DNA of 64,000 bases from Pseudomonas vranovensis DSM 16006 (GTDB lineage Bacteria; Pseudomonadota; Gammaproteobacteria; Pseudomonadales; Pseudomonadaceae), in the NCBI RefSeq assembly GCF_000425805.1, contig NZ_AUED01000001.1, forward strand, positions 620,001 to 684,000. The letters run 5' to 3'. The notes beneath the pieces are model-generated. The model was not told the DNA's origin, ran no database searches, and was given only the letters and a program-made list of their open reading frames with translations. Positions 45,916 to 54,547 of the stretch are shown in pieces (within the stretch, counting starts at the first letter, position 1; each line of letters starts with the position of its first letter). Both the position numbers and the translations under genes were made by a program.

Positions 45916-46977
45916 ATGCTCGATCCCGCATTCGCTCGGTGGCTCGATGCCCAGGCCGAAGCGCTCGACCAGGGTCAGTGCGACCCGCAGGCCGTGCTGG
46001 GTCAACTGGCGTCGGCCCAGGTGTTGCGCGCTGGCATCGACCCGACCCTGGGCGGCAGCGGTGGCACGGTTGCCGATGCTATCGAAGCCGTGGCCCAGGT
46101 AGCCAGCCACTCGCTGGCGGCGGCCTTTGTGTTCTGGGGCCAGCGCGCCTTTATCGAATACCTGCTGCAAAGCCCCAATGTAGGCTTGCGCGAACGCTTG
46201 TTGCCGTCCTTGCTCAGCGGTGAGCTGGCCGGGGCCACGGGCCTGTCCAACGCAATGAAATTCCTTTCCGGCATCGAGGCGCTGCAAGTCAAGGCCAGCC
46301 CCCAGGCTGCCGGCTGGACCCTGGACGGTCGTCTGTACTGGGTGACCAACCTGCGCAAGGGCGGCTTTGTGGTGGCAGCCGCCATCGACGAGGAGGGCGC
46401 ATCACCCTTTGTGCTGGCCATCCCCGACAACGCGGCGGGCCTGACGCGCTCCGACGATCTTCAACTGATGGGGCTGCAGTCCAGCAATACGGCAGCGCTC
46501 GGTTTCGACCAGGTGGCTGTCAGCCGTGACTGGTTGCTGCACGAGAACGCCAAGCAATTCCTGCCGGCAGTGCGTCCGGCGTTCCTTGGCTTGCAGTGCG
46601 GCATGGCGATCGGGTTGTCGCGGCGCTCCTTGAGTGAAGTCGAGGCGCACTTGCAAGGCGCGCGTTCGTTCCTGGCCGAAACCTTGAACGTGCTGAACGA
46701 GCGTCTGGAAAACACCGTTCGCGAGCTCAAGCAAGGTGTGCTCGATGGCCGTTTCCTGGCGCAGCCGGCGGCCTTGTTCAAGCTGCGCATCCTGTTGGCC
46801 GAAACTGCGGCCGACGCTGTGCAACTGGAACTGCAGGCCAGCGGCGGAAAGGCTTACCTCACTGCCTTCGGAGCAGGCTTTGCCCGGCGCTGGCGTGAGT
46901 CGGCGTTTGTGCCGATTGTCACCCCGAGCCTGGTACAGCTGCGTGCCGAACTGCAGCGCCAGGCGTCGGCAGCATGA
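45916..46977 (+). CDS. Acyl-CoA dehydrogenase-fold flavoprotein
   Basis: A 353-residue protein with the acyl-CoA dehydrogenase fold (GLSNAMKFLSGIEALQVKAS, TLGGSGGTVADAIEA, C-terminal helical domain). It is shorter than true acyl-CoA dehydrogenases (about 380 or more). It lacks a recognisable catalytic Glu motif. Many such proteins beside sulfonate or thiophene ABC systems are flavin-dependent monooxygenases. AAGGAG is seven bases before the ATG. It overlaps the ATPase gene by four bases, tying it to the importer. Function inferred, not shown. Confidence 0.78.
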   Translation: MLDPAFARWLDAQAEALDQGQCDPQAVLGQLASAQVLRAGIDPTLGGSGGTVADAIEAVAQVASHSLAAAFVFWGQRAFIEYLLQSPNVGLRERLLPSLLSGELAGATGLSNAMKFLSGIEALQVKASPQAAGWTLDGRLYWVTNLRKGGFVVAAAIDEEGASPFVLAIPDNAAGLTRSDDLQLMGLQSSNTAALGFDQVAVSRDWLLHENAKQFLPAVRPAFLGLQCGMAIGLSRRSLSEVEAHLQGARSFLAETLNVLNERLENTVRELKQGVLDGRFLAQPAALFKLRILLAETAADAVQLELQASGGKAYLTAFGAGFARRWRESAFVPIVTPSLVQLRAELQRQASAA

Positions 46978-47819
46978 CCCAGGTGTTACTCGAAGCGCGC
47001 GGAGTCAGCCTCGGCTACCCGCGAGACCAAGGCTGGCAGAGCGTGCTGGAAGATTTTGACCTGCAGTTGGCGCCGGGGGAGGTGATTACCATCCTCGGCC
47101 CCAGCGGAGTCGGCAAATCGAGCCTGCTGCGGGTGCTGGCCGGGTTGCAGCAGGCGCGCGCGGGTAGCGTCAGCCTGCTCGGTGAGCCACTGCAGGGCCC
47201 ACACCCACGGCTGGCGGTGGCCTTCCAGGACCCGAGCCTGTTGCCCTGGCTCAGCCTTGAGAAGAACGTCGCCTTCGGCCTGGACTTTGCCCGTCAGCCC
47301 AGAATTGCCGCCAGCGAGCGCCGTGCCCGGATCGATCACGCCATCGAGGCGGTCGGCCTGCAGCCTGCACGCGATCAGTACCCGGCACAGCTCTCCGGTG
47401 GCATGGCCCAGCGCACCGCGCTGGCCCGCTGCCTGGCGCGCCAGCCCCAGGTGCTGCTGCTCGATGAGCCGTTCGGTGCCCTGGATGAAGTGACCCGCGC
47501 CGACATGCAGCAACTGCTGTTGCAATTGATCGCCCAGCACAACACGGCGGCGATCCTGATTACCCACGATATCGACGAAGCCCTGCTGTTGTCTGACCGG
47601 GTATTGCTACTGGGCAACCACCCGGCGCGCACCCTGGGCCAATGGCACATCGACCTGCCGCAGCCACGCGAGCAGCGGGTCGAGGAGTTGGGCGCGCTAC
47701 GTATCGACATTCTCAAAACCCTTCGGCGGGCCAGCCGCACCGAACCCACACCTGAACCTTTGCCGCTGCCGTCGGAGACTGCCCATGTGCCTGGACGACT
47801 TCACCCACACTCGTCGTGA
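46974..47819 (+). CDS. Sulfonate/nitrate-type ABC transporter ATP-binding protein
   Basis: A 281-residue ATPase of the SsuB/TauB/NrtD class. Walker A is GPSGVGKSS, Q-loop AFQDPSLLPWLSLE, signature LSGGMAQRTALAR, Walker B VLLLDEPFGALDE, switch His in LITHDIDEALLL. The C-terminal tail is long and Pro/Arg-rich. It shares a four-base overlap with the flavoprotein gene and a 35-base overlap with the binding-protein gene. Confidence 0.9.
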   Translation: MTQVLLEARGVSLGYPRDQGWQSVLEDFDLQLAPGEVITILGPSGVGKSSLLRVLAGLQQARAGSVSLLGEPLQGPHPRLAVAFQDPSLLPWLSLEKNVAFGLDFARQPRIAASERRARIDHAIEAVGLQPARDQYPAQLSGGMAQRTALARCLARQPQVLLLDEPFGALDEVTRADMQQLLLQLIAQHNTAAILITHDIDEALLLSDRVLLLGNHPARTLGQWHIDLPQPREQRVEELGALRIDILKTLRRASRTEPTPEPLPLPSETAHVPGRLHPHSS

Positions 47820-48984
47820 TTTCATCAAACTCAGCGCCTTGCTGACCGCCGGTGGCGCCATGCCGCTGCTTAGCAGCCTGCAGGCGCGAGCCGCAAGCGA
47901 TCCCGATGCGCCGGTGCGTATCGGCTACTTGCCGATTACCGACGCCACGCCGTTGCTGGTGGCGCACAACAATGGCCTGTTCGAAGCCGAAGGCATCAAG
48001 GCCGAGCGTCCGGTGCTGCTGCGAAGCTGGGCCCAGGTGATCGAGGCGTTCATTTCCGGCCAGGTCAACGTCATTCACCTGCTCTCGCCCATGACGGTGT
48101 GGGCGCGCTATGGCAGCAAGGTGCCGGCCAAGGTGGTGGCCTGGAACCATGTGGGCGGCTCGGGCCTGACCGTGGCGCCGGGCATTGCCGAGGTCAAGCA
48201 GCTGGGCGGGCAGACCGTGGCGATTCCGTTCTGGTACTCGATCCACAACGTGGTGGTGCAGCAGTTGTTCCGCGACCATGGCCTGCAGCCGGTGTCCAAG
48301 CCTGCGACGGCGCAGATTGCGGCCAATGAAGTGAACCTGCTGGTACTGCCACCGTCCGACATGCCGCCCGCATTGGCCAGCAAGCGCATTGCCGGCTACA
48401 TCGTCGCAGAGCCTTTCAATGCATTGGCAGAAGACTTGAAGGTGGGCCGGGTACAGCGCTTTACCGGGGACATCTGGCGCAACCATGCCTGTTGCGTGGT
48501 GTTCATGCACGAACATGACTTGAACAATCGCCCGCAGTGGTCGCAAAAGGTGGTCAACGCCATCGTCAAGGCCCAGCTATGGACCCGCGATCACCGCGCC
48601 GAGGCGGCGGCGTTGCTGTCCAAGGCCGGCCCCAATCGCTACACCCCGCATACACCGCAGGTGCTCAGCAACGTACTGGCGCCGTCTGCCGATGACCGTG
48701 CGGCCTATATCGCCAGCGGTGCAATTCAGCATGCGCAGTGGGACGAGAAGCGCATCGACTTCCAGCCTTACCCGTTCCCCAGCTACACCGAGGAACTGGT
48801 GCGCCGTCTGCAGAACACCCTGATCGAGGGCGACAAGGGCTTTCTGGCTGGGCTGGACCCGCAGCAGACTGCCCGCGACCTGGTCGATGACCGTTTTGTG
48901 CGCAACAGCATCGAGGCGGTTGGCGGGCTCAAGGCGTTCGGCTTGCCGGACAGTTTCGAGCGCAGCGAGGAGTTTGCGATCTGA
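47785..48984 (+). CDS. ABC transporter substrate-binding protein with Tat signal (NrtA/SsuA-like)
   Basis: A 399-residue binding protein of the NMT1/SsuA type. The N-terminus has a twin-arginine signal, THTRRDFIKLSALL, implying export of a folded protein through Tat. Ligand-domain motifs are IGYLPITDATPLLVAHNNGL, QVIEAFISGQVNVIHLLSP and a CENV-like NHACCVVF. The RIGYLPITDATPL opening is closer to nitrate/CmpA-like proteins than to taurine-binding TauA. GGAG is eight bases before the ATG. It overlaps the ATPase gene by 35 bases and the permease gene by one. Confidence 0.88.
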   Translation: MCLDDFTHTRRDFIKLSALLTAGGAMPLLSSLQARAASDPDAPVRIGYLPITDATPLLVAHNNGLFEAEGIKAERPVLLRSWAQVIEAFISGQVNVIHLLSPMTVWARYGSKVPAKVVAWNHVGGSGLTVAPGIAEVKQLGGQTVAIPFWYSIHNVVVQQLFRDHGLQPVSKPATAQIAANEVNLLVLPPSDMPPALASKRIAGYIVAEPFNALAEDLKVGRVQRFTGDIWRNHACCVVFMHEHDLNNRPQWSQKVVNAIVKAQLWTRDHRAEAAALLSKAGPNRYTPHTPQVLSNVLAPSADDRAAYIASGAIQHAQWDEKRIDFQPYPFPSYTEELVRRLQNTLIEGDKGFLAGLDPQQTARDLVDDRFVRNSIEAVGGLKAFGLPDSFERSEEFAI

Positions 48985-49739
48985 TGGGCAAGCACGCAGT
49001 TCATGGCGCCCTGGGCGCCGCCGGCTTGCTCGGCTTGTTGCTGGTGTGGTGGCTGGGTGTGCAGCTGTTCGGTGAGGCCGATGGCCTGTCGGCGCGCTTC
49101 TCGCCGCAGGCCACCCTGAGCAGCCTGATCGAGCTGCTGGGCCAGCATGAGGTGTACGAACATGCGTGGGTGAGCCTCAAGCGCATCCTCATCGGCTTGT
49201 GGCTGGCGTTGTTGATCGGTGTGCCGTTGGGGTTGCTGGTGGGGAGCTACCGCCATCTGGAAGCGGCGACCACACCAGCGTTCCAGTTCTTGCGCATGAT
49301 CTCGCCGCTGTCATGGATGCCAGTAGTGGTCATGCTGATGGGCGTGGGTGACCAGCCGATCTACTTCCTGCTGGCCTTTGCGGCGCTCTGGCCGATTCTG
49401 CTCAATACCGCAGCCGGGGTGCGCCAGCTTGACCCGCGCTGGTTGCAGCTGAGCCGCAGTTTGAGTGCGACGCGTTGGGAGACCTTGTGCAAGGTGATCA
49501 TTCCGGGGGTACTGGGGCATGTGCTGACCGGTGTGCGCCTGGCGATCGGCATCTTGTGGATTGTACTGGTGCCGTGCGAAATGCTCGGGGTCAGTGCCGG
49601 GCTGGGCTACTTCATCCTCGATACCCGTGACCGCCTGGCCTACTCGGAATTGATGGCCATGGTGCTGTTGATTGGGGCGCTGGGGTACATGCTCGATGCG
49701 CTGGCGCGGGGGCTGCATCGGCGCTGGGTGCATGCCTGA
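48984..49739 (+). CDS. ABC transporter permease (SsuC/NrtB-like)
   Basis: A 251-residue inner-membrane permease with about six helices. The coupling loop is LQLSRSLSATRWETLCKVII, followed by GVRLAIGILWIVLVPCEMLG, the family signature. A TGATG junction couples it to the binding-protein gene. It completes an importer together with the ATPase and Tat-exported binding protein. No monooxygenase of the SsuD or TauD type is in the operon. Confidence 0.9.
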   Translation: MGKHAVHGALGAAGLLGLLLVWWLGVQLFGEADGLSARFSPQATLSSLIELLGQHEVYEHAWVSLKRILIGLWLALLIGVPLGLLVGSYRHLEAATTPAFQFLRMISPLSWMPVVVMLMGVGDQPIYFLLAFAALWPILLNTAAGVRQLDPRWLQLSRSLSATRWETLCKVIIPGVLGHVLTGVRLAIGILWIVLVPCEMLGVSAGLGYFILDTRDRLAYSELMAMVLLIGALGYMLDALARGLHRRWVHA

Positions 49740-49790
49740 ATGTGCGCCTCGATGAACCTGGCCGACGGCAGCGGCGAAGGGAATGGCATA

Positions 49791-49822
49791 TAGCCGCTGC
49801 CGAGGTACGAGGCTGCGATCGG
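49791..49822 (+). repeat. Intergenic repeat, family B copy 2
   Basis: TAGCCGCTGCCGAGGTACGA followed by GGCTGCGATCGG, the same unit as at 3153-3180 and inverted at 62946-62976. It lies after the permease gene. Confidence 0.7.
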
Positions 49823-49887
49823 CAGCGTAGCTGGCTGCGGTGGTGCAGCGGTCTATAGTGAAGTCATGTTTGCCTTGGACAACCTCT

Positions 49888-50076
49888 ATGGAGCCGATCA
49901 GTCGAGAACCCTGGTGGCGCGAGCCACCCAAGCCCGGCCAACGCGAGCAGGACCTGCACTGGGGCTACCTGGAAATCTACAAGGACGGCCACGCCGTGTT
50001 CGTCGACCAGCGCCCCAGTGACAGGGAGCTGGCCGAGCGCAAGAGTTGTCGCAATTTCCCCGAAGCCGAGGACTGA
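49888..50076 (+). CDS. Small conserved-looking protein (62 residues)
   Basis: A short hydrophilic protein (MEPISREPWWREPPKPGQRE, then DLHWGYLEIYKDGHAVFVDQ) with no signal or membrane segment. An in-frame GTG at 49840 would lengthen it by 16 residues. It has no strong Shine-Dalgarno. It ends four bases before the convergent methyltransferase gene's stop. I do not recognise a family; the Trp/Tyr-rich ordered sequence suggests a real gene. Confidence 0.5.
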   Translation: MEPISREPWWREPPKPGQREQDLHWGYLEIYKDGHAVFVDQRPSDRELAERKSCRNFPEAED

Positions 50077-50080
50077 CGCG

Positions 50081-51127
50081 TTATTTGCGCGCCTCGAGGA
50101 TCAGGTTGAAGGGGGTTTCTGTCGCCCGCCTGAAATGGCTGAAGCCCGCTTCCTGAAACACCGCCCGCAACCGCGCTTCCCCTGCCTGGGCGCCCAGCCC
50201 CAGCCCCACCTCCTGGGACAGTGAATTGGGGGTGCAGATGAAGGTCGACGCTGCGTAGAACAACCTGCCCACCGGGGTGCTGTTCTCATCGAGGCTGTCA
50301 TTGGCAAAGGGTTCGACCAGCATCACCGTACCAGCGGGCTTGAGCGCCTCGAAGGCACGGCGCGCAGCACCCACCGGGTCGCCCATGTCATGCAGACAGT
50401 CGAAATAGCAGATCAGGTCGTAGTCATCGCCGGGAAAGTCCTTGGCACTGGCCTGGAAGAACTGCGCGCGTGCGGCTACCCCGCCTTCGGCGGCACGCTG
50501 GTTGGCCACCGTGATCGACGGGGCGTGGTAGTCGAACCCCAGAAACTGCGACGCCGGGAAGGCCTGGGCCATGATCACTGTCGAGGCACCGTGGCCGCAG
50601 CCAATGTCGGCGACCTTGGCGCCGGCCTGGAGTCTGTCGACCACACCTGTCAGGGTCGGCAACCATTCAGCCACCAGGTGCGCACGGTAGCCGGGGCGAA
50701 AGAACCGCTCGGTGCCGCTGAACATGCACGGGTGGTGATCGCCCCACGGCAGGGCGCCATCGCCGCGCATGGCGGCTACCAGTTTGTCCTTGTCGTGGTA
50801 GAGGGCAGCAATGACCGATGCGCCGCCGGCGACATACACCGGCGAATCTTCGATGGCCAGGGCCATGGCCTGCTCTTCGGGCAGGCGAAAGCGGCCATCG
50901 CGGTGTTCCATGTAACCCGACGCCGCCTGGGCGCTCAGCCATTCGCGCAGCAGCCGGGCATTGCAGCCGGTCTTTTTCGCGAGTTCGTCGGGGGTGATGA
51001 ATTGACTGTCGGCCATGGCCCGGTACAGGCCCAGTTCATCGCCGAGGATCAGGTTGGCCAGCAGGGCGGCGGCGCCCATGTCGTTGACCAGCTTACCCAT
51101 GAAGTCATTGAGCTTGGCTTCGTCCAT
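50081..51127 (-). CDS. Class I SAM-dependent methyltransferase with N-terminal winged helix
   Basis: A 348-residue methyltransferase. The N-terminal helical/winged-helix dimer domain has ITPDELAKKTGCNARLLREW. The SAM-binding motif I is VADIGCGHGASTVIMAQAF, then FLGFDYHAPSI, and motif IV CYFDCLHDMGDPVGA. This layout resembles O-methyltransferases of secondary metabolism and Rv2258c-type proteins. Substrate unknown. It stands alone, with the promoter region on its 5' side (51128-51222). Confidence 0.85.
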   Translation of the reverse strand: MDEAKLNDFMGKLVNDMGAAALLANLILGDELGLYRAMADSQFITPDELAKKTGCNARLLREWLSAQAASGYMEHRDGRFRLPEEQAMALAIEDSPVYVAGGASVIAALYHDKDKLVAAMRGDGALPWGDHHPCMFSGTERFFRPGYRAHLVAEWLPTLTGVVDRLQAGAKVADIGCGHGASTVIMAQAFPASQFLGFDYHAPSITVANQRAAEGGVAARAQFFQASAKDFPGDDYDLICYFDCLHDMGDPVGAARRAFEALKPAGTVMLVEPFANDSLDENSTPVGRLFYAASTFICTPNSLSQEVGLGLGAQAGEARLRAVFQEAGFSHFRRATETPFNLILEARK

Positions 51128-51222
51128 TGCGTGTTCTCCTGTAAGAAGTCCAACGTCAACGGGGTCGTCGCAGCTATCGGCAACCTCGGGCGATTTCCCG
51201 TAGTGGGAATTTTAAGTGTAGT

Positions 51223-51819
51223 TCAGCGCGCCTGCCCGGAAGCGCGCTCGCGCAGGGCCTTGCTGACCTTGGCCTGGATCTCGTAGGCCGGTGCTTCCAC
51301 CGCGTCGAAGTCGCGGCTGTAGCGCCGAGCGAACTCCTCCACACCCCATTGCTGGTACTGCTGCACATGCTGCAGTTCGTGGGCCCAGAGCGCGGCGTTG
51401 TCCTCGGCATCGGCCTGGTTGCGAAAGACGATGATGTCGATCAGGGTCACGGCGTTGACGTCCGGGTTCTGCAGCAGGGCGTTGGCGCTGTCCAGGGCCT
51501 GCTGGTCGCCGACCTTGTAGCGCGCGGCGTCGAGCACCTGAAAGTCGTAATAGGGTTCGAGTTGGGCGCGAATGTGCAAGGGGATCGGCAGTACCTCGCC
51601 AACCGCAGCCGTGTTGCGCGCCTGTTGCAAGGCAAGGGCCAGAGAGCTGCTGGCCATGCGTCCGAGGTCATCGAGCACGGTGCCGGCCTGGCCCGGATCG
51701 AACGGCGAGCAGATGCACGTGCCCAGGCAGATTTCATACTGCCCGGCGGGGCAGGCGGCCAGGGCATTCAAGGGCAAGAGCAGGGCGAGACCAAGCCAAT
51801 AAGCTTCACGGGTGATCAT
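51223..51819 (-). CDS. Secreted DUF4157-type protein with HExxH motif
   Basis: A 198-residue exported protein. A Sec signal peptide (about residues 1-22, ending LAA) precedes a Cys-rich segment (CPAGQYEICLGTCICSPFDP) and a HExxH site: AHELQHVQQYQQWG (His147, Glu148, His151). DUF4157 proteins carry this zincin-like motif, but proteolysis is not proven. The start at 51819 overlaps the stop of the TetR gene by 14 bases, with GGAG upstream, so it is translated from the same message. Possibly a periplasmic metallopeptidase. Confidence 0.8.
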   Translation of the reverse strand: MITREAYWLGLALLLPLNALAACPAGQYEICLGTCICSPFDPGQAGTVLDDLGRMASSSLALALQQARNTAAVGEVLPIPLHIRAQLEPYYDFQVLDAARYKVGDQQALDSANALLQNPDVNAVTLIDIIVFRNQADAEDNAALWAHELQHVQQYQQWGVEEFARRYSRDFDAVEAPAYEIQAKVSKALRERASGQAR

Positions 51820-52360
51820 GCAGGGCTCCGGCCAGGAATTCACGAGAGGCCTTGAGCACTTCCTGCTGGCTGCTTTCGCAGGCCAGCATGCGCGCAATCA
51901 CCAGAGCGCCCACGCATTGGCTGAGCAGCGCCCAGGCCAGGGCCGGGTCCTGGAGGGTATCGGCCCAGGCGTGTTGCAGGGCACTCAACCAGTGCTCGGC
52001 TTCTTCACGCACGGGCAACGGCGCCTGGGCGATTTCGGCGCCCAGGGCCGGGATGGCACAACCGCCTTCTCGGTTGTGCACATGGGCGAGGGTCAAGTAC
52101 TGGTCCAGGCAACGCTCGAGTCGCTCGCGGTTCATCGGTTGCTGGGCCATCGGGCTGTGGGACAGTTCGCGGCGTACCACTTCGGTGAACAGGTCGTCTT
52201 TCGAGGCAAAGTGGTTGTAGAACGCGCCGCCGGTCAGGCCGATGGCTTTCATCAAACCGGCAACGCCGGTGGCGTTGAAGCCCCCGCGCTTGGCCAGGGC
52301 GCCGCTGCTTTCCAGCAGTTTTTGCCGGGTTTGTTCTTTGTGGGTAGTGGAGTAGCGCAC
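51806..52360 (-). CDS. TetR-family transcriptional regulator
   Basis: A 184-residue regulator. The N-terminal TetR helix-turn-helix has KRGGFNATGVAGLMKAIGLT and GGAFYNHFASKDDLFTEVV. The C-terminal domain is the LmrA/YxaF-like ligand domain. A GTG at 52360 (RYSTTHKEQTRQKLLESSGA) matches the family's N-terminus; an ATG at 52402 would add 14 residues but has no ribosome binding site. It is divergent from the SDR gene at 52451, whose promoter it probably represses. Confidence 0.85.
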   Translation of the reverse strand: MRYSTTHKEQTRQKLLESSGALAKRGGFNATGVAGLMKAIGLTGGAFYNHFASKDDLFTEVVRRELSHSPMAQQPMNRERLERCLDQYLTLAHVHNREGGCAIPALGAEIAQAPLPVREEAEHWLSALQHAWADTLQDPALAWALLSQCVGALVIARMLACESSQQEVLKASREFLAGALHDHP

Positions 52361-52402
52361 GCTGGCGGGTCCCGTTTTGCACCTTGACGAAGCCAGGATC
52401 AT

Positions 52403-52440
52403 AGCATAGCGTTCGTTAACTAAATGATCGTTTACTAATG
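52403..52440. promoter_or_regulatory. AT-rich TetR/SDR divergent promoter region
   Basis: Contains GTTAAC and the repeated half-sites CGTTCGTTAACTAA and CGTTTACTAA. It is AT-rich in a GC-rich neighbourhood and lies between divergent genes, so it is a candidate TetR operator. Confidence 0.35.
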
Positions 52441-52450
52441 GAGGCGATGG

Positions 52451-53182
52451 ATGACCCAGGGCAAGAAAGTGGTGCTGGTGGTAGGCGCCGGAGATGCGAC
52501 CGGCGGGGCGATTGCCAAGCGTTTTGCCCGTGAGGGTTATGTCGCCTGTGTCACCCGGCGCAGCGTCGACAAGCTGCAGCCGCTGGTGGACGAGATCCGC
52601 GCCTTCGGTGGCGAGGCCTATGGCTTTGGCTCCGATGCGCGCAAGGAAGATGAGGTGACTGCACTGGTGGAGCAGATCGAGGGCAGCATCGGCCCGATCG
52701 AAGCCTTTGTGTTCAATATCGGCGCCAACGTGCCGTGCAGCATTCTTGAGGAAACGGCATGCAAGTACTTCAAGATCTGGGAAATGGCCTGTTTCGCGGG
52801 CTTTTTGACCAGTCAGGCGGTGGCACGACGCATGGCCACCCGCGAGCGCGGCACGATCCTGTTCACCGGCGCTACCGCTGGCTTGCGCGGCGCCGCCGGC
52901 TTTGCCGCCTTTGCTGGCGCCAAGCACGGTATCCGGGCCCTGGCCCAGAGCATGGCGCGCGAACTTGGCCCCCGTAATATTCATGTCGCCCACGTGGTGG
53001 TAGACGGTGCCATTGATACCGCGTTCATCCGCGACACCTTTCCAGAGCGTTACGCACTCAAGGACCAGGACGGTATCCTCGACCCTGCTCACATCGCCGA
53101 CAGCTACTGGTACCTGCACAGCCAACCGCGTGATGCCTGGACCTTCGAGCTCGACTTGCGGCCCTGGATGGAGCGCTGGTAA
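52451..53182 (+). CDS. Short-chain dehydrogenase-fold protein lacking the catalytic Tyr
   Basis: A 243-residue SDR with the cofactor motif VLVVGAGDATGGAIAKRFA. At the active site, the YxxxK motif reads FAGAK (Phe154, Lys158), and the catalytic Ser position holds Ala141/Thr142 (FTGATAGLRGAAGF). Standard SDR chemistry needs Tyr and Ser, so it is either inactive, altered, or acts on another kind of substrate. GGAGG is six bases before the ATG. It is divergent from a TetR regulator and followed, after 30 bp, by a DsbA-fold isomerase gene, which may act with it. Confidence 0.85.
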   Translation: MTQGKKVVLVVGAGDATGGAIAKRFAREGYVACVTRRSVDKLQPLVDEIRAFGGEAYGFGSDARKEDEVTALVEQIEGSIGPIEAFVFNIGANVPCSILEETACKYFKIWEMACFAGFLTSQAVARRMATRERGTILFTGATAGLRGAAGFAAFAGAKHGIRALAQSMARELGPRNIHVAHVVVDGAIDTAFIRDTFPERYALKDQDGILDPAHIADSYWYLHSQPRDAWTFELDLRPWMERW

Positions 53183-53212
53183 GTCCCATACAACAAAAAA
53201 GGAAGCTGTGCC

Positions 53213-53803
53213 ATGAGCAAGACCGTTGAGTATTTCTTTGACCTGGGCAGCCCTGCCAGTTATCTGGCCTGGACCCAACTGCCGAGCCTCTGTGCCCGTC
53301 ACGGGGCGCAACTGGTGTACCGGCCGATGCTGTTGGGCGGGGTGTTCCAGGCCACCGGCAATGCGTCACCGGCGATGGTGCCGGCCAAGGCCCGCCATGT
53401 GTTCGTCGACATGCAACGCTTTGCCCAGCGCTATGGCGTGACCCTGGCGTTCCCGCCGGGGTTTCCGATCAATACCCTCAACCTGATGCGCGGCGCGGTG
53501 GCCGTGCAACTGCACCAGCCGCAGCGTTTCGAGGCCTATGTCACGGCCATGTTCCAGGCCCTGTGGGTGCAGCAGCGCAACCTGGCTGACCCGGCGATAG
53601 TGGCAGCGGTACTGCAGGAGGCGGGTTTCGATGCGGAGCAGTTCCTGGCCTGGACGGCCGATGCCGAGGTCAAGACAGCCCTGAAGGAAGCTACGGAAGA
53701 GGCCGTGCGCCGCGGCGTTTTCGGTGCGCCCAGCTGCTTTGTCGGCGAGCAGATGTTCTTCGGCCAGGACCGCCTGGACTTCATCGCCGAGGCGTTGGCG
53801 TAA
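53213..53803 (+). CDS. 2-hydroxychromene-2-carboxylate isomerase-like (DsbA-fold) protein
   Basis: A 196-residue thioredoxin-fold protein of the HCCA isomerase/kappa GST group. It starts VEYFFDLGSPASYLAWTQL with the catalytic Ser and lacks a CxxC. FGAPSCFVGEQMFFGQDRL is the C-terminal thioredoxin-like motif. HCCA isomerases act in aromatic (naphthalene) catabolism with glutathione. No such pathway is nearby, so this is a family name, not a role. AAGGAAG precedes the ATG. Confidence 0.85.
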   Translation: MSKTVEYFFDLGSPASYLAWTQLPSLCARHGAQLVYRPMLLGGVFQATGNASPAMVPAKARHVFVDMQRFAQRYGVTLAFPPGFPINTLNLMRGAVAVQLHQPQRFEAYVTAMFQALWVQQRNLADPAIVAAVLQEAGFDAEQFLAWTADAEVKTALKEATEEAVRRGVFGAPSCFVGEQMFFGQDRLDFIAEALA

Positions 53804-53909
53804 ACAGGACAGTCAAGTGTAGCGGCGATATTTTTGCCAACTGTATGGTGGGGGCAGGGCAGTGCTCCGTTAGTGTCAATACAGCCCTGACCCCCTTGGA
53901 ACGCCCGCC

Positions 53910-54530
53910 ATGCTCAGCTCACTCGACCTGATAACTGCCTTCGTGCTGTTCGCCTTCGTGTCCTCGATCACCCCGGGGCCCAACAACACCATGCTGTTGG
54001 CCTCGGGGGTGAACTTCGGTGTACGCCGCTCGATTCCCCACGCCCTGGGCATCAGCGTGGGTTTCATGGTCATGGTACTGGCGGTGGGCTTTGGCCTGGG
54101 CGAGGTGTTCAAAGCCTACCCGCCGATCTACACCGTATTGCGCTACGTGGGCGCGGCCTACCTGCTGTACCTGGCGTGGAAGATTGCCACCTCCGGGCCG
54201 TTGTCGGTCAGTGATCGCCAAAGCCGCAAGCCGTTGGGCTTCTGGGGCGCGGCGGGATTCCAGTGGGTCAACCCCAAGGCCTGGGTGATGGCGGTGGGGG
54301 CGATCACCACCTACACGCCGGCCCAGGGCTACGTGACCAATGTGATCGTCATCGCCACTGTATTTGCCTTGGTCAACCTGCCCAGCGTCTGTGTGTGGGT
54401 GATGTTCGGCAGTGCCTTGCGCAGCGTTTTGCAGAAACCGCGCTGGTTGATGCTGTTCAATGTCCTGATGGCCGCGTTGCTGGTGATATCCCTGTACCCG
54501 CTGCTCTTTGTAGAATCGAGCTTTTCCTGA
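53910..54530 (+). CDS. LysE/RhtB-family amino acid exporter
   Basis: A 206-residue inner-membrane exporter with six hydrophobic segments and the family motif SSITPGPNNTMLLASGVNFG. Exports amino acids or analogues; the substrate cannot be read. The ribosome binding site is weak. It is 17 bp from the next gene. Confidence 0.88.
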   Translation: MLSSLDLITAFVLFAFVSSITPGPNNTMLLASGVNFGVRRSIPHALGISVGFMVMVLAVGFGLGEVFKAYPPIYTVLRYVGAAYLLYLAWKIATSGPLSVSDRQSRKPLGFWGAAGFQWVNPKAWVMAVGAITTYTPAQGYVTNVIVIATVFALVNLPSVCVWVMFGSALRSVLQKPRWLMLFNVLMAALLVISLYPLLFVESSFS

Positions 54531-54547
54531 CAAGAGCAAGCGGGCAC

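Noticed and set aside
52361..53311. Upstream extension of the TetR frame to 53311
   Set aside because: This part is antisense to the SDR gene; TetR homology begins at the GTG at 52360.
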